The notes: a model not told the origin generated them from the letters alone. A stretch of 64,000 nucleotides of DNA from Pseudodonghicola xiamenensis DSM 18339 (GCF_000429365.1 NZ_AUBS01000019.1:1-64000); one strand, 5' to 3'. Counted from the stretch's first letter, positions 49,627 through 59,629 are shown. Program-made: numbers and translations.

Positions 49627-50625
49627 TTACTCAGCCGCCTGAGCCCGACCGCGCACCGTTTCCTCGCCCCGTTTTGGGAAGGGCACCGGCCGCTTGCCCT
49701 CCTCATCCCAGAGCTTCAGGTTCAGCGCCGCCACCGCTTCGGGGAACTTGATCCGCCTCAGCGCGAACTCCTCCGGCAGGCCGTAATGGCAGGCCCGCAG
49801 CCGATAAGACGGAAGCCGCGAATTGAAATGATGGATATCGTGCAGGTTGATGCACCCCACCACCAGATCGAAGACCCAGCCGAAATTCAGTGCCGAGGAT
49901 CCCCGCAAAGCCGCCAGCCTCGGGTCGAGATCGGGACGACGATCCCAATAGGTGTCTTCGAAGTTGTGTTGCCGGTAAACGAGGAAAACCCCCATCATCC
50001 CGCCGATCACCGAGAAGGTCAGGTAGATGCCCAGCCCGGTCCAGCCCGACAGGGCCCAGATCAATGCCAGCCAAAGAAGAACCACCGCCACATTGTGCAA
50101 CAGCACGCTGCGCACCCCGTATTTCACCGTGTTGCGCGGCCAGCGGTAGCGGATGAAGTAGGTATAGATCGAACCAAGGGGAATCAGGATGAAGGGGTTG
50201 CGGTAGAGCCGGTAGAACAACCGCTCCCCAACACCGGCCGCCTTCCACTCCCGCAGGGTCATCGTGTAGATTTCCCCGGTTTCGCGATGCTCCAGATTGC
50301 CGACACCGGCGTGATGCTCGTTGTGGTTGCGCATCATCACCGTGAACGGAGAAAAGGTGAAGGGTGACAGGAACTCTCCGGCCAATTCATTCTGGCGCCG
50401 CGTCTCGAACAGAGAATGATCGCCGCAGTCGTGCTGCAACACATACAGGCGCACCGCGCAAAGCGAATGCACCAGCCCCGCAGGCAGCATGATATACCAC
50501 CAGCCCGCATAGGCGATCATCACATAGAGCGATGAGAAATAAACAGCGAAGGTTCCGAAATAGCTAAGCGCCGCAAGACGGTTATCCTGCTGAGCGTATT
50601 GGCGGGTGTAGGCGGGAAGATCCAT
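49627..50625 (-). CDS. Membrane fatty acid desaturase
   Basis: A 332-residue diiron membrane desaturase with the three His boxes HDCGDH, HNEHH and HDIHH, and hydrophobic pairs around residues 27-70 and 160-205. It belongs to the acyl-lipid or carotenoid-type desaturase superfamily; the bond position cannot be told. ATG 50625 (MDLPAYTRQYAQQD) is preferred over longer frames. It is divergent from the tandem RTX genes. Confidence 0.92.
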   Translation of the reverse strand: MDLPAYTRQYAQQDNRLAALSYFGTFAVYFSSLYVMIAYAGWWYIMLPAGLVHSLCAVRLYVLQHDCGDHSLFETRRQNELAGEFLSPFTFSPFTVMMRNHNEHHAGVGNLEHRETGEIYTMTLREWKAAGVGERLFYRLYRNPFILIPLGSIYTYFIRYRWPRNTVKYGVRSVLLHNVAVVLLWLALIWALSGWTGLGIYLTFSVIGGMMGVFLVYRQHNFEDTYWDRRPDLDPRLAALRGSSALNFGWVFDLVVGCINLHDIHHFNSRLPSYRLRACHYGLPEEFALRRIKFPEAVAALNLKLWDEEGKRPVPFPKRGEETVRGRAQAAE

Positions 50626-50820
50626 GATCGTCCCGTTTCTGCAGTGCTCCCGGTTTCTCTTGCAAACGAGTTGATTCAGTTGCGGCGAACACCCCATCTT
50701 TGCCGACGGAAGCGAAAAGAACGCAATGTCGCGCCCCAGCTCTGCCCCTCCGCCGGTGCCATTCGCCTCCCATGCGACAATCTCCACGGACAAATCCTTC
50801 GGATACCTTAAGGGAACGAA

Positions 50821-50835
50821 TAAAGAACATCTTTA
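50821..50835. promoter_or_regulatory. Small dyad in the desaturase/RTX divergent promoter region
   Basis: TAAAGA-ACA-TCTTTA is a 6-bp inverted repeat in a strongly AT-rich 60 bp (50815-50875) that probably contains the RTX promoter. Operator function is a guess. Confidence 0.3.
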
Positions 50836-50930
50836 ATCTGAAAATCTAAAAAACAACCTTAAGATATATGTTAACCCGTCAAGATCAGCCTGAGGGAGAT
50901 CAGCAACCCGCATATTGGAGGAGCATCCCG

Positions 50931-51989
50931 ATGGCAAATATCACCCTCTATTCCAACCTTCACGGCTGGAGCTTCGATGACTTCTGGTCAATCGACTTCG
51001 ACAGCGCCAGCATCCTCAAGGCCACGTCTTCGACGCTCGCCGGATATTTCGACGGGGCCTTCGTCGCCGCGACGGGGTCCTTCACCATCGACGGTGGAGA
51101 GCTCGCCGGGGGGACCATCCGGAACCTGAGCTTTTCCGTCGGAGGTGACAGCCTGGCAGTGATCTCGGGGCTGTCGCTGGATGTCGATGATCTGGCCTCC
51201 AGCTCTCCGAGCTGGTTGGAGCAAAATGTTTTCAACCGCGCCGATATCCTGACGTCGAGCTGGAACGGCAGCGGCAGCTACGCCACCGGCGGTGGCGACG
51301 ATCGGATCAGCCTGGGCGCGGGCGACGACATCGTCGATGGTGGCGCCGGTCTCGATACATTCGTTCTGGGCCTCGATTACGAACCGGATACGATCAGCCT
51401 CATTGACGGGGCGGTGGTGATCGACAGCGCCTTGGGGCACGACCGGCTCACCGGCATAGAGCGGATCGAATTCACCGACCGCAGCATTTCGGTACAGGTC
51501 GGCGGTGCGGGGCGGGATATTCTGCGCGGCGACAGCGATGCCTCCAGCCCCTGGGATATCCTGTTCGGTGGCGCTGGCGACGACCGGCTGGCAGGCCGCA
51601 GGGGCAACGACCGGCTGTTTGGCGGCGATGGCGACGACCGGCTCATCGGCGGCGCCCGGGCCGATCATCTGGACGGTGGCGACGGGGCCGATATCCTGCG
51701 CGGAGGCGGCGGTCGCGACAGGCTGATCGGCGGCGGTGGCGACGATATCCTGACCGGCGGCGCTGGCCGCGATACCTTCGTCTTCACCCCTGGCGACGGT
51801 CATGATCGGATCACCGACTTCCAGCTCGGGATCGACACGATTGCCATCGCCGACGGGGTCTCCGGCCTTGCAGATCTGGATTTTGTCCAGGACGGGTCCG
51901 ATGTGCAGATCAGTTTCGCCGACGTGACGATCACGGTCGAGGATATCACCCTGGCCGATCTGCGGACGGCGGGAAATTTCGATTTTTGA
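50931..51989 (+). CDS. RTX calcium-binding secreted protein (paralogue 1)
   Basis: A 352-residue protein behind GGAGGAG. Residues 1-110 form a domain I do not recognise (ITLYSNLHGWSFDDFWSIDF, AGYFDGAFVAATGSFTIDGGEL). Two RTX blocks follow: ATGGGDDRISLGAGDD near 115 and a larger set at 205-295 (GGAGDDRLAGRRGNDRLFGG, GGDGADILRGGGG). The end DLRTAGNFDF is a type I secretion-type C-terminus; no Sec signal exists. It is probably exported by an ABC exporter encoded elsewhere. The gene is paired with the next paralogue. Confidence 0.85.
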   Translation: MANITLYSNLHGWSFDDFWSIDFDSASILKATSSTLAGYFDGAFVAATGSFTIDGGELAGGTIRNLSFSVGGDSLAVISGLSLDVDDLASSSPSWLEQNVFNRADILTSSWNGSGSYATGGGDDRISLGAGDDIVDGGAGLDTFVLGLDYEPDTISLIDGAVVIDSALGHDRLTGIERIEFTDRSISVQVGGAGRDILRGDSDASSPWDILFGGAGDDRLAGRRGNDRLFGGDGDDRLIGGARADHLDGGDGADILRGGGGRDRLIGGGGDDILTGGAGRDTFVFTPGDGHDRITDFQLGIDTIAIADGVSGLADLDFVQDGSDVQISFADVTITVEDITLADLRTAGNFDF

Positions 51990-52060
51990 CGTCTCCGTCG
52001 CGGCATAACGCGCCAACGCCAAGCTTTGGGACTTGATCCCCCGCTTTTCTCATGAATTGA

Positions 52061-52097
52061 TTTCAGAACCTGTCGGATGATCTAATGGGTTCTGAAA
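52061..52097. repeat. 10-bp inverted repeat between the RTX paralogues
   Basis: TTTCAGAACC (52061-52070) and GGTTCTGAAA (52088-52097), perfect, with a 17-nt loop, centred in the 160 bp between the two RTX genes. It may be a terminator without T-run for paralogue 1 or an operator for paralogue 2. Confidence 0.85.
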
Positions 52098-52149
52098 ATC
52101 CGTTTCGGCAGGCGACTTTCACTCTCTGGTAATAAAGGCCGATCCCGTC

Positions 52150-53235
52150 ATGACGACTTTGACGATTTCTTCATCCTTGAACGGTTGGAGCTATGATGAC
52201 TTTCTGAGCATTGATTACGATGCCGTCTCCTCCCCTTCGATTTCCTCATCAGCCATTTCGGGGTACGTGGACGGTATTTATTTCCTGGCACGCGGCTATT
52301 TTACCTATGATTCCTACGGGATCACCGGCGGACGGCTCGACAGCATTCATATCAGCTACAGCGGCTCCTCCCTGGCGTCGATCACTGATCTCGGGCTCGA
52401 CCTGAACAAGCTCGCCTATGCCTCTGAGGCCGAAATCGAGCGGATGATCTTCGGTGGTGATGATGTGATCTTCTCCGACTGGTCGGAGGGGTCCACCTAT
52501 GCCACCGGCGCCGGCGATGACCGGATCACCCTGGGCATTGGAGACGACACCGTCGATGGTGGCAGCGGCGTCGACACCTTTGTCCTAAGAGCCCCCTATG
52601 CGCCGGGCAGCATCGGCTTTAACGGCAGCGCGGTGGTGATCGACGGCGACATGGGGCGCGACCAGCTTCGCAATATCGAACGTCTTGAATTTTCGAATAA
52701 AACCGTTGCGGTCCAGACCGGTGGATGGGGCAATGACGTGCTCAAGGGCGACACCTACGACGATGCGCTGACCGATATCCTGTTCGGTGGCGGCGGGGAG
52801 GACCGGCTGAGCGGCGGCAAGCTTGGCGATCGCCTGTTCGGGAATGCCGGCAACGACAAGCTCTATGGCGGCGCCGGCAGCGACATGCTGAACGGCGGCA
52901 CCGGCAAGGATCTGCTGAAGGGAGGCACCGGCAACGACATCCTGCGCGGCGGCGGCGGCAACGACCGGCTGGTCGGCGGCAAGGGCAATGATGTGCTGAC
53001 CGGCGGCGCCGGCCGCGACAGCTTTCTGTTCGCCCGCGGCGATGGCCACGACCGGATCACCGATTTCGAAGTCGGCCGGGATACCATCGTGATCGGCCGC
53101 GGCGCCACGGAGCTGTCGGACCTCGATTTCGCCCGCAAGGGCGCCGATGTGCTGATCAGCTTTGCCGATGTCACCATTCTGGTGGAAGACGTGAAGGTCG
53201 CCGACCTGAAAGATGCGGGAAATTTCGATTTCTGA
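52150..53235 (+). CDS. RTX calcium-binding secreted protein (paralogue 2)
   Basis: A 361-residue protein aligned end to end with paralogue 1: LTISSSLNGWSYDDFLSIDYD, SGYVDGIYFLARGYFTYD, ATGAGDDRITLGIGDDTVDG, GGGGNDRLVGGKGNDVLTGG and the end DLKDAGNFDF. The N-terminal domain is more diverged than the RTX part. It shows the same type I secretion end and no Sec signal. It arose by tandem duplication. Confidence 0.85.
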   Translation: MTTLTISSSLNGWSYDDFLSIDYDAVSSPSISSSAISGYVDGIYFLARGYFTYDSYGITGGRLDSIHISYSGSSLASITDLGLDLNKLAYASEAEIERMIFGGDDVIFSDWSEGSTYATGAGDDRITLGIGDDTVDGGSGVDTFVLRAPYAPGSIGFNGSAVVIDGDMGRDQLRNIERLEFSNKTVAVQTGGWGNDVLKGDTYDDALTDILFGGGGEDRLSGGKLGDRLFGNAGNDKLYGGAGSDMLNGGTGKDLLKGGTGNDILRGGGGNDRLVGGKGNDVLTGGAGRDSFLFARGDGHDRITDFEVGRDTIVIGRGATELSDLDFARKGADVLISFADVTILVEDVKVADLKDAGNFDF

Positions 53236-53343
53236 TCCCCTGTCCGCCCAGGATATTCCGGTGTCGGAAACAGGCGAATGGTTCGGGGCGCGACAGGGAT
53301 AAACGAAAGGCCCGATTGTGCGCCCCACAATTCGCAGTATGAA

Positions 53344-53373
53344 AAAGGCGGGCCTAAATGGCCCGCCTTTCCT
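53344..53373. terminator. Bidirectional intrinsic terminator
   Basis: AAAGGCGGGCC (53344-53354), TAAAT, GGCCCGCCTTT (53360-53370): perfect 11-bp stem with A-run before and T-rich run after, so it can serve the RTX genes on one strand and the polyamine genes on the other. Confidence 0.93.
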
Positions 53374-53398
53374 TTTCTCCAGACAGGAAAACCCTGCC

Positions 53399-54634
53399 TT
53401 ACGCGTTCCAGGGATGATCCCCGCGCGCATCCTTCACCCGGGTCGGCAGGCCGATTTGGTCCAGAATGGTGAAGAAGGGTTTCGGGTCCAGTTCCTCGAC
53501 GTTCTTCATGGTCTTGGCGTCCCAGTCACCACTGGCCACCAGCATGGCAGCCGCGACCGGCGGCACCCCGGCGGTGTAGGAAATGCCCTGCGAGCCCACT
53601 TCCTCATAAGCTTCCTTGTGATCGGCGACGTTATAGACGAACAGCTCGATCTCTTCGCCGTCCTTCACGCCCTTGACCAGATCGCCGATGCAGGTCTTGC
53701 CGGTGTAATTCGGCGCCAGGCTTGCCGGGTCGGGCAACACGGCCTTGACCACCTTCAGCGGCACGACCTCGAGCCCCTCGGCGGTTTTCACCGGTTGTTC
53801 GCTCAGAAGCCCAAGGTTCTGCAAAACGGTAAAGACATTGATGTAGTGATCGCCAAAGCCCATCCAGAACCGCACATCGGCCTGGGGATAGTTGGTGGCA
53901 AGGCTGTGCACCTCATCATGGCCCGACTGATAGGCGCGCTGGGTGCCGACGACGGGCAGCTCCCAATCGCGACCGCTCTCGAACATCTTCTTTTCCTTCC
54001 ACTGCTGGTCTTCCCAGTAGTAGACGGTGCCGGTGAATTCGCGGAAGTTGATCTCCGGATCGAAGTTCGTGGCGAAATACTTGCCATGAGACCCGGCATT
54101 GATATCGACGATGTCGATCGACTTGACCTCATCCATCTGGTCGATGGCAAAGCGGGCGAAGGCATTGACCACACCGGGATCGAAGCCGGCGCCGAGGATG
54201 GCGGTGACGCCCTTCTCGGCGCAGAGATCGCGTTTCTTCCATTCGTAGTTGGCATACCACGGCGGGGTTTCGCAGATCTTGGCCGGATCTTCGTGAATGG
54301 CGGTGTCGATATAGGCCGCGCCGGTTTCGATACAGGCGTCGAGCACATACATGTTCACGAAGGCAGAGCCGACGTTGATCACGATCTGCGCCCCGGTGTC
54401 CCGGATCAGATCGGCCACCGCCTTGGTGTCCATCGCGTTCACCTGATGGGCCGCCAAGACGCCCTCTTGTTTCATCGCGCCCTTTTCGCGGACCGACTCA
54501 AGGATCGCCTCACATTTGGAAAGCGTCCGGCTGGCGATATGGATATCGCCAAGCACATCGTTATTCTGCGCGCATTTATGCGCCACGACCTGAGCGACGC
54601 CGCCAGCGCCGATGATGAGAACGTCTCGTTTCAA
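53399..54634 (-). CDS. Carboxynorspermidine/carboxyspermidine dehydrogenase (saccharopine dehydrogenase family)
   Basis: A 411-residue oxidoreductase. The N-terminal Rossmann motif is IIGAGGVAQVVAHKCAQ. ATAILGAGFDPG-type GVTAILGAGFDPGVVNAF and INAGSHGKYFATNFDPEIN match the carboxynorspermidine synthase group. It condenses diamine (putrescine or diaminopropane) with aspartate semialdehyde using NADPH. The next gene upstream encodes the matching decarboxylase, which fixes the pathway. Confidence 0.92.
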   Translation of the reverse strand: MKRDVLIIGAGGVAQVVAHKCAQNNDVLGDIHIASRTLSKCEAILESVREKGAMKQEGVLAAHQVNAMDTKAVADLIRDTGAQIVINVGSAFVNMYVLDACIETGAAYIDTAIHEDPAKICETPPWYANYEWKKRDLCAEKGVTAILGAGFDPGVVNAFARFAIDQMDEVKSIDIVDINAGSHGKYFATNFDPEINFREFTGTVYYWEDQQWKEKKMFESGRDWELPVVGTQRAYQSGHDEVHSLATNYPQADVRFWMGFGDHYINVFTVLQNLGLLSEQPVKTAEGLEVVPLKVVKAVLPDPASLAPNYTGKTCIGDLVKGVKDGEEIELFVYNVADHKEAYEEVGSQGISYTAGVPPVAAAMLVASGDWDAKTMKNVEELDPKPFFTILDQIGLPTRVKDARGDHPWNA

Positions 54635-54691
54635 CTCAAGGGACCTCCTTCGTGTTCCTGTAGTTCGGGGTAAAGCCTCAGTTTCAAGGTT

Positions 54692-55783
54692 TCACGACAA
54701 AGCGGCCGTGAAATCCTCATAGGTGAAATCGCGCACCAGGCGGGTGCTGCCATCAAGCTCCCGGATCGCAATGGCCGGCATCTTGACGCCATTGAACCAG
54801 TTTTTCTTGACCATCGTGTAACCGGCGGCATCCTGAATGCTCAACCGATCGCCGGCCTTCAGCGCCTCGGGAAAACGGAATTCACCGAAGATATCGCCGG
54901 CCAGGCAGGATTTGCCACAGACCATCCAGTCCTGATCACCGCTCTCGTCCATCTTGGCACTTTCGCGGTAGATCAGCAAATCGAGCATATGCGCCTCGAT
55001 CGAACTGTCGACGATGGCCAGGTTCTTGCCGTTATAGAGCGTATCCAGAACCGTGACTTCCAGCGTGGTCGACTTGGTGATCGCCGCCTCGCCCGGCTCC
55101 AGATAGACCTGCACCTGGTTCTGGTCGGCGAAACGTTTCAGCCGGTCGGAAAGCTTGTCTAACGGATAGCCTTCGCCGGTGAAATGGATGCCGCCGCCAA
55201 GGCTGATCCAGTCCATCCGACGGATCAGATGGCCAAAGCGCTGTTCGATCGACCCCAGCATGGCGTCGAAGCGGTCGAAATCCGCGTTCTCGCAATTGTT
55301 GTGGAACATGAACCCGGTGATCTGATCCAGCACCGGTTCGATATCCTTGGGATCATGTTCGCCCAAACGGCTGAACGGCCGCGCCGGATCGGCCAGATCG
55401 AAGCCCGAGGTCGAGACCCCCGGGTTGACCCGCAGGCCGCGGATATGCCCCCGGCTGACCTCTTCAAAGCGGGTCAGTTGGCCCACCGTATTAAAGATGA
55501 CCTTGTCGGAATTCTCCAGCACTTCGTCGATCTCGTGATCGGCCCAGGCCACCGAATAGGCATGGGTTTCTCCGGGAAATTTCTCCCGCCCCAGCTTGAC
55601 CTCATAGAGCGAGGAAGACGTGGTACCGTCCATGTATTCGCTCATCAGGTCGAAGACCGACCAGGTGGCGAAGCATTTCAGCGCAAGAAGGGCCTTGGCG
55701 CCGGAATGCTCCCGCAGCCAGGCGATCTTTTCCATGTTCGGCAATAGCCGAGCCTTGTCGATCAGATAATAGGGGGTTTGCAT
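54692..55783 (-). CDS. nspC: Carboxynorspermidine decarboxylase
   Basis: A 363-residue PLP-dependent alanine-racemase-fold decarboxylase. Lys36 in ALLALKCF binds PLP; LRVNPGVSTSGFDLADP and LGGGIHFTGEGYPLDKL are the phosphate and substrate regions, and CLAGDIFGEF holds the catalytic Cys. It makes (nor)spermidine from the carboxy form. ATG 55783 (MQTPYYLIDK) is preferred to a longer frame. It is upstream of the dehydrogenase gene with 57 bp between. Confidence 0.94.
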   Translation of the reverse strand: MQTPYYLIDKARLLPNMEKIAWLREHSGAKALLALKCFATWSVFDLMSEYMDGTTSSSLYEVKLGREKFPGETHAYSVAWADHEIDEVLENSDKVIFNTVGQLTRFEEVSRGHIRGLRVNPGVSTSGFDLADPARPFSRLGEHDPKDIEPVLDQITGFMFHNNCENADFDRFDAMLGSIEQRFGHLIRRMDWISLGGGIHFTGEGYPLDKLSDRLKRFADQNQVQVYLEPGEAAITKSTTLEVTVLDTLYNGKNLAIVDSSIEAHMLDLLIYRESAKMDESGDQDWMVCGKSCLAGDIFGEFRFPEALKAGDRLSIQDAAGYTMVKKNWFNGVKMPAIAIRELDGSTRLVRDFTYEDFTAALS

Positions 55784-56041
55784 CAGGGGTGCGCCTCCGA
55801 CCAATAGGGACCCATAACCGAGAGCGGGGACTTAACAGGTTCGCGCCACAAAACAACCCCGGAATTTCGGGAATTTGGGAGAGATGTGGCTGGACAGCCA
55901 TGGCACAGGAGGATTTGGCCTGTGGCGTGGCCCCTTCCTGGCCCTCCCGCCCCGACAAGCGCAGGGTCAGGCGGCAGGGTCGGGCGAAGGGGCTCCTCAT
56001 GGAGAGAGGCGATTGAGGAAGGGACGCCTTGGCCCCTCCCC

Positions 56042-57505
56042 CTATTTCAGGTGCTTCCTCAGCGCCGAGGGCCCTGATTTCTTCCGCCCCTTGTAGGGGT
56101 TCTTGTCATTCTGGCTGCGCAGGGTCAGCCGGATCGGCGTGCCGGGCATATCGAAATCCTGCCGCAAGCCGTTCACCAGGTAACGGGTATAGCTGTCAGG
56201 CATCTTGTCGGGATGGCTACACATCACCACGAATCCCGGCGGCCGCGTCTTGGCCTGGGTCATGTAGCGCAGCTTGATCCGCTTGCCCTGCGGCGCGGGC
56301 GGCGGGTGCTGTTCCAGCATGCCAATCAGCCAGCGGTTCAGCTTCGCGGTGGAAATCCGGCGGTTCCACACGTCATAGGCACGCAGGATTGCACCGTGCA
56401 GCCGATCGAGCCCCCTGCCCGTCTTGGCAGAAACCGTGACCAGCGGCGCACCGCGCAACTGCGGCAACAACCGGTCGAACGCCTCTTTCAACTCGCGCAG
56501 CTTTTCCTGCTTGTGCTCCTCGACGTCCCATTTGTTGACGGCGACAACCACCGCGCGCCCCTCGCGCTCCGCCAGGTCGGCGATGCGCAGATCCTGTTGT
56601 TCAAAGGGGATGGCCGCATCCAGCAACACCACCACGACCTCGGCGAATTTCACCGCGCGCAGCCCGTCCGAGACAGAAAGCTTTTCCAGCTTTTCCTGCA
56701 CCTTGGCCTTTTTGCGCATGCCGGCGGTATCGAAGATCCGCATCGGCGTGCCGTCCCAGTCGATGCGCAGGGAAATCGCGTCGCGGGTGATCCCGGCCTC
56801 CGGCCCGGTCAGCAGCCGGTCCTCGCCGAGGATCTTGTTGATCAGCGTCGACTTTCCGGCATTCGGGCGCCCCACCACAGCCACTTGCAGCGGCTTGGCC
56901 GCAGTCGGCACCGGAGTGGCGGCGATCTCTTCACCGTCCTCGTCGAAATCGACATCCTCGTCAATCTCCACTTCGGTCTCGGGCGCATCCTGGGCGGCGC
57001 GTTCGGCGAAATCGTCGGCGATGGGCATCAGCTGCGAATACAGATCATTCAGCCCCTCGCCATGTTCGGCCGACAGCCGAATCGGTTCGCCAAGCCCCAG
57101 GCCATAGGCCTCGATCACGCCGGCATCGGCAGCAGCACCCTCGGCCTTGTTGGCCGCCAGCAGCACATGGGCAGAGCGTTTGCGCAGGATATCGGCGAAA
57201 ATCTCATCCGTCGGCGTCACGCCCACGCGGGCGTCGATCATGAACAGACAGACATCGGCCATATCCACCGCGCGTTCGGTCAGCCGCCGCATACGGCCCT
57301 GCAGGCTGTCATCAGTGGCATCCTCAAGCCCGGCGGTGTCGATCACGGTAAAGCGCAGATCGCCCAGCCGCGCCTCGCCCTCGCGCAGATCTCGGGTCAC
57401 GCCGGGCTGATCGTCGACCAGCGCCAGCCGCTTGCCGACCAGACGGTTGAACAATGTGGACTTGCCGACATTCGGCCGGCCCACGATGGCGAGGGTGAAA
57501 CTCAT
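56042..57505 (-). CDS. der: Ribosome biogenesis GTPase Der
   Basis: A 487-residue double-GTPase. G1 motifs GRPNVGKST and GRPNAGKST mark the tandem domains, an acidic linker ([18 protein letters not shown]) separates them, and a KH-like C-terminal domain follows. It is needed for 50S assembly. It lies downstream of bamB, as in many proteobacteria. Confidence 0.97.
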   Translation of the reverse strand: MSFTLAIVGRPNVGKSTLFNRLVGKRLALVDDQPGVTRDLREGEARLGDLRFTVIDTAGLEDATDDSLQGRMRRLTERAVDMADVCLFMIDARVGVTPTDEIFADILRKRSAHVLLAANKAEGAAADAGVIEAYGLGLGEPIRLSAEHGEGLNDLYSQLMPIADDFAERAAQDAPETEVEIDEDVDFDEDGEEIAATPVPTAAKPLQVAVVGRPNAGKSTLINKILGEDRLLTGPEAGITRDAISLRIDWDGTPMRIFDTAGMRKKAKVQEKLEKLSVSDGLRAVKFAEVVVVLLDAAIPFEQQDLRIADLAEREGRAVVVAVNKWDVEEHKQEKLRELKEAFDRLLPQLRGAPLVTVSAKTGRGLDRLHGAILRAYDVWNRRISTAKLNRWLIGMLEQHPPPAPQGKRIKLRYMTQAKTRPPGFVVMCSHPDKMPDSYTRYLVNGLRQDFDMPGTPIRLTLRSQNDKNPYKGRKKSGPSALRKHLK

Positions 57506-57554
57506 GCGAACGGACTTTCGAAAACCTGAATGCGCCCTTTAACGCATCCCCGCG

Positions 57555-58889
57555 TCAACGGAAAGCGTAGAGTGTTCCCTTGGTGCTGACCACGTAAAGC
57601 GTGCGCCCAGCGACAACCGGAGCCGAGGCCGCGCCTTCCGGCACCGACAATGCCGACAGCCAGCTCCCATCCCGGGGATCGAAGAAATTCACATGCCCGT
57701 CGGTCGAGGCGACCACGATCCGCCCACCGGCCAGGATCGGCCCATAGTTGGCATAAGACGGGCCACGCTTGCGCGAGGTGTCGCGCAGATCATTGTTCAA
57801 CTGCGCGGTCCAGATCGTACTGCCGTCCCGGGCGTCCAGACGGGTCAGTCGATTTTCGTCGCTGATCAGGAACAGGCTGCCCCCAGCCGGGACCACCGGC
57901 CCGAGCGCGCCTTCATCGGTGGTCCAGATGCGTTCACCGCTTTCCAGATCATAGGCCACGGTGCGGCCGGACTGATTGCCAGCATAGACCCGGCTGCCAT
58001 CAATCACCGGGCTGCCGGTCACATCCATGATCATCGACCGGGCGCGCCCCTTGCGCTGCCCCGCGACAGAGGCGAACCAGCGCCGCAGCCCGCCCTTGCG
58101 GAAAGAGGCCATCAGGTCACCCGACCCGAAGGCGAAAATCGCCAGCTCCTGGTTCACCGCCGGGGCCGGTGCGCCCAGAACATTGGCCACACTGGGGGTC
58201 GCCGAGATCTGCCAGGCGATCCGCCCGTCCGAGGCCTTCACTGCCCAGCCGGTATCGTCACCGGCCACCAGATAGACCAGCCCGTCATAGACCGTCGGCT
58301 GCCCCGAGCCGGTGGCGTCAAGCTTCTGCTGCCAGCGCAGGTCTCCGGTAGTCGCATTCAACGCGGTCAGCCGGCCATAGCCGGAAGAGACGTAGATAGA
58401 GCCGTCGTGATAGGCGAGCCCGCCGCCGGTCGCCTGACCGTCCTTGTCGGAGGCGGGAATCAGATCGACGCTCCAGGCCACGGTGCCGGTCTGGGTCACG
58501 GCGGTGACCGTGGCAGAGGAATCGAGCGTATAGATCATTCCGTTGGCGACCACGGGGGCTGCTGTGATCCGCTGGCGCAGGCTATTGCCCTCACCGATCG
58601 GGGCGGTCCAGGCAAGCTGTGGCGCCGCCGCCAGCGCGGCGTTGCCGACACGATAGGTCGGGCTGCCCTGCCCCTGCGTCCAGGCGCTGTTGTCCTTCTG
58701 GCCGGGCAGGCTGATCGGACGAATTTCATTGCCCCGCGCCGCCGCTGCGATCTGGGCCTCGCTGGCCGGCAAGATCGCCTCACGATCCCCCGGCAGAATT
58801 ACCTCCGGCTCGGTGCAGGCGGACAAGACCAGTGCCGTACTGCCAAGCAAGGCCAGACCGATACGCGGAAGAGAAAACGCTCTGCTCAT
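57555..58889 (-). CDS. bamB: Outer membrane assembly lipoprotein BamB
   Basis: A 444-residue PQQ-repeat beta-propeller. The signal peptide ends in lipobox LVLSAC, so Cys25 or near is lipidated. Repeats read TAPIGEGN, GTVAWSVDL, GDLRWQQKL, GRIAWQI and GSTIWTAQL. It helps the BAM complex fold outer-membrane proteins. Position between yfgM and der is conserved. Confidence 0.94.
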   Translation of the reverse strand: MSRAFSLPRIGLALLGSTALVLSACTEPEVILPGDREAILPASEAQIAAAARGNEIRPISLPGQKDNSAWTQGQGSPTYRVGNAALAAAPQLAWTAPIGEGNSLRQRITAAPVVANGMIYTLDSSATVTAVTQTGTVAWSVDLIPASDKDGQATGGGLAYHDGSIYVSSGYGRLTALNATTGDLRWQQKLDATGSGQPTVYDGLVYLVAGDDTGWAVKASDGRIAWQISATPSVANVLGAPAPAVNQELAIFAFGSGDLMASFRKGGLRRWFASVAGQRKGRARSMIMDVTGSPVIDGSRVYAGNQSGRTVAYDLESGERIWTTDEGALGPVVPAGGSLFLISDENRLTRLDARDGSTIWTAQLNNDLRDTSRKRGPSYANYGPILAGGRIVVASTDGHVNFFDPRDGSWLSALSVPEGAASAPVVAGRTLYVVSTKGTLYAFR

Positions 58890-58954
58890 TGAAAACTGCC
58901 TGTCGTTAGTCCGTCGTCATATCGTCCGGGGCGCGCGTGCCATGGGCCCCGGTT

Positions 58955-59629
58955 TCAGCCCTGTTGTTCGCCGCTTACCGCCGCGGGCGTCCCACCCAGC
59001 GCCACGATGACCTGATAAACACGCTGCTGCAAGGTGGCATTGATTTCAGCATCCTGCAGGATCCCCTGCAGCCTGTCGATCGCCGCGTCGCGTTTCCCCT
59101 CGGCAAGGTCGATCAGTGCCAGTTGTTCTTCCGCCAGCAACCGTAACCCGCTGCCCGGCTGCGCCAGCGCCTCGAACCCCTGACGCCGCTGATCGGCGGG
59201 CAGGGTATCGGCCTGCAGCGTCAGCGCCTTGAAGCTGGCGATCTGGCGGTAAATCTCGGGCAGATCGCCATTGCGGGCGACCTCTTCCAGATCGGCCACG
59301 GCAGCGGCAGTGTCGCCATCCTCTGCCTGCGCAGCAGCGGCAAGAAAGCCCAAGACGGCCTCGCCCCCAGGGCTGGCCGCATCAATCTTCGACAGGGCGG
59401 CGGCCCGACCGGCCGGCGCATTCTGATCCAGCGCCGCCAGCATCGCATCCCCCAGCGCCCGGGCGGCGGTCGTCTCCTGCGCCTTGCGATATTCGTTATA
59501 GGCCGCGCCGCCCACCACAGCCAGGATCACCACAACGGCAATCCAGCCATATCGCCGGATCAATGCGAAAAGCCGATCGCGGCGAACCTCTTCGGTGACC
59601 TCATCAATGAAACTGTCGGCGTCGCTCAT
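58955..59629 (-). CDS. YfgM/TPR-like ancillary membrane protein
   Basis: A 224-residue protein: short cytosolic start (MSDADSFIDEVTEEVRRDRL), one membrane helix (YGWIAVVVILAVVGGAAY), then a periplasmic TPR-like region (ARALGDAMLAALDQ, LGFLAAAAQAEDGDTAAAVADLEEVARNG). It matches the DUF2133/YfgM family that works with PpiD and SecYEG. It starts the yfgM-bamB-der block. Confidence 0.9.
   Translation of the reverse strand: MSDADSFIDEVTEEVRRDRLFALIRRYGWIAVVVILAVVGGAAYNEYRKAQETTAARALGDAMLAALDQNAPAGRAAALSKIDAASPGGEAVLGFLAAAAQAEDGDTAAAVADLEEVARNGDLPEIYRQIASFKALTLQADTLPADQRRQGFEALAQPGSGLRLLAEEQLALIDLAEGKRDAAIDRLQGILQDAEINATLQQRVYQVIVALGGTPAAVSGEQQG

Noticed and set aside
55784-56041. Several short open frames between nspC and der
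   Set aside because: All three plus frames are open because of GC bias; none has a ribosome-binding site or recognisable sequence.
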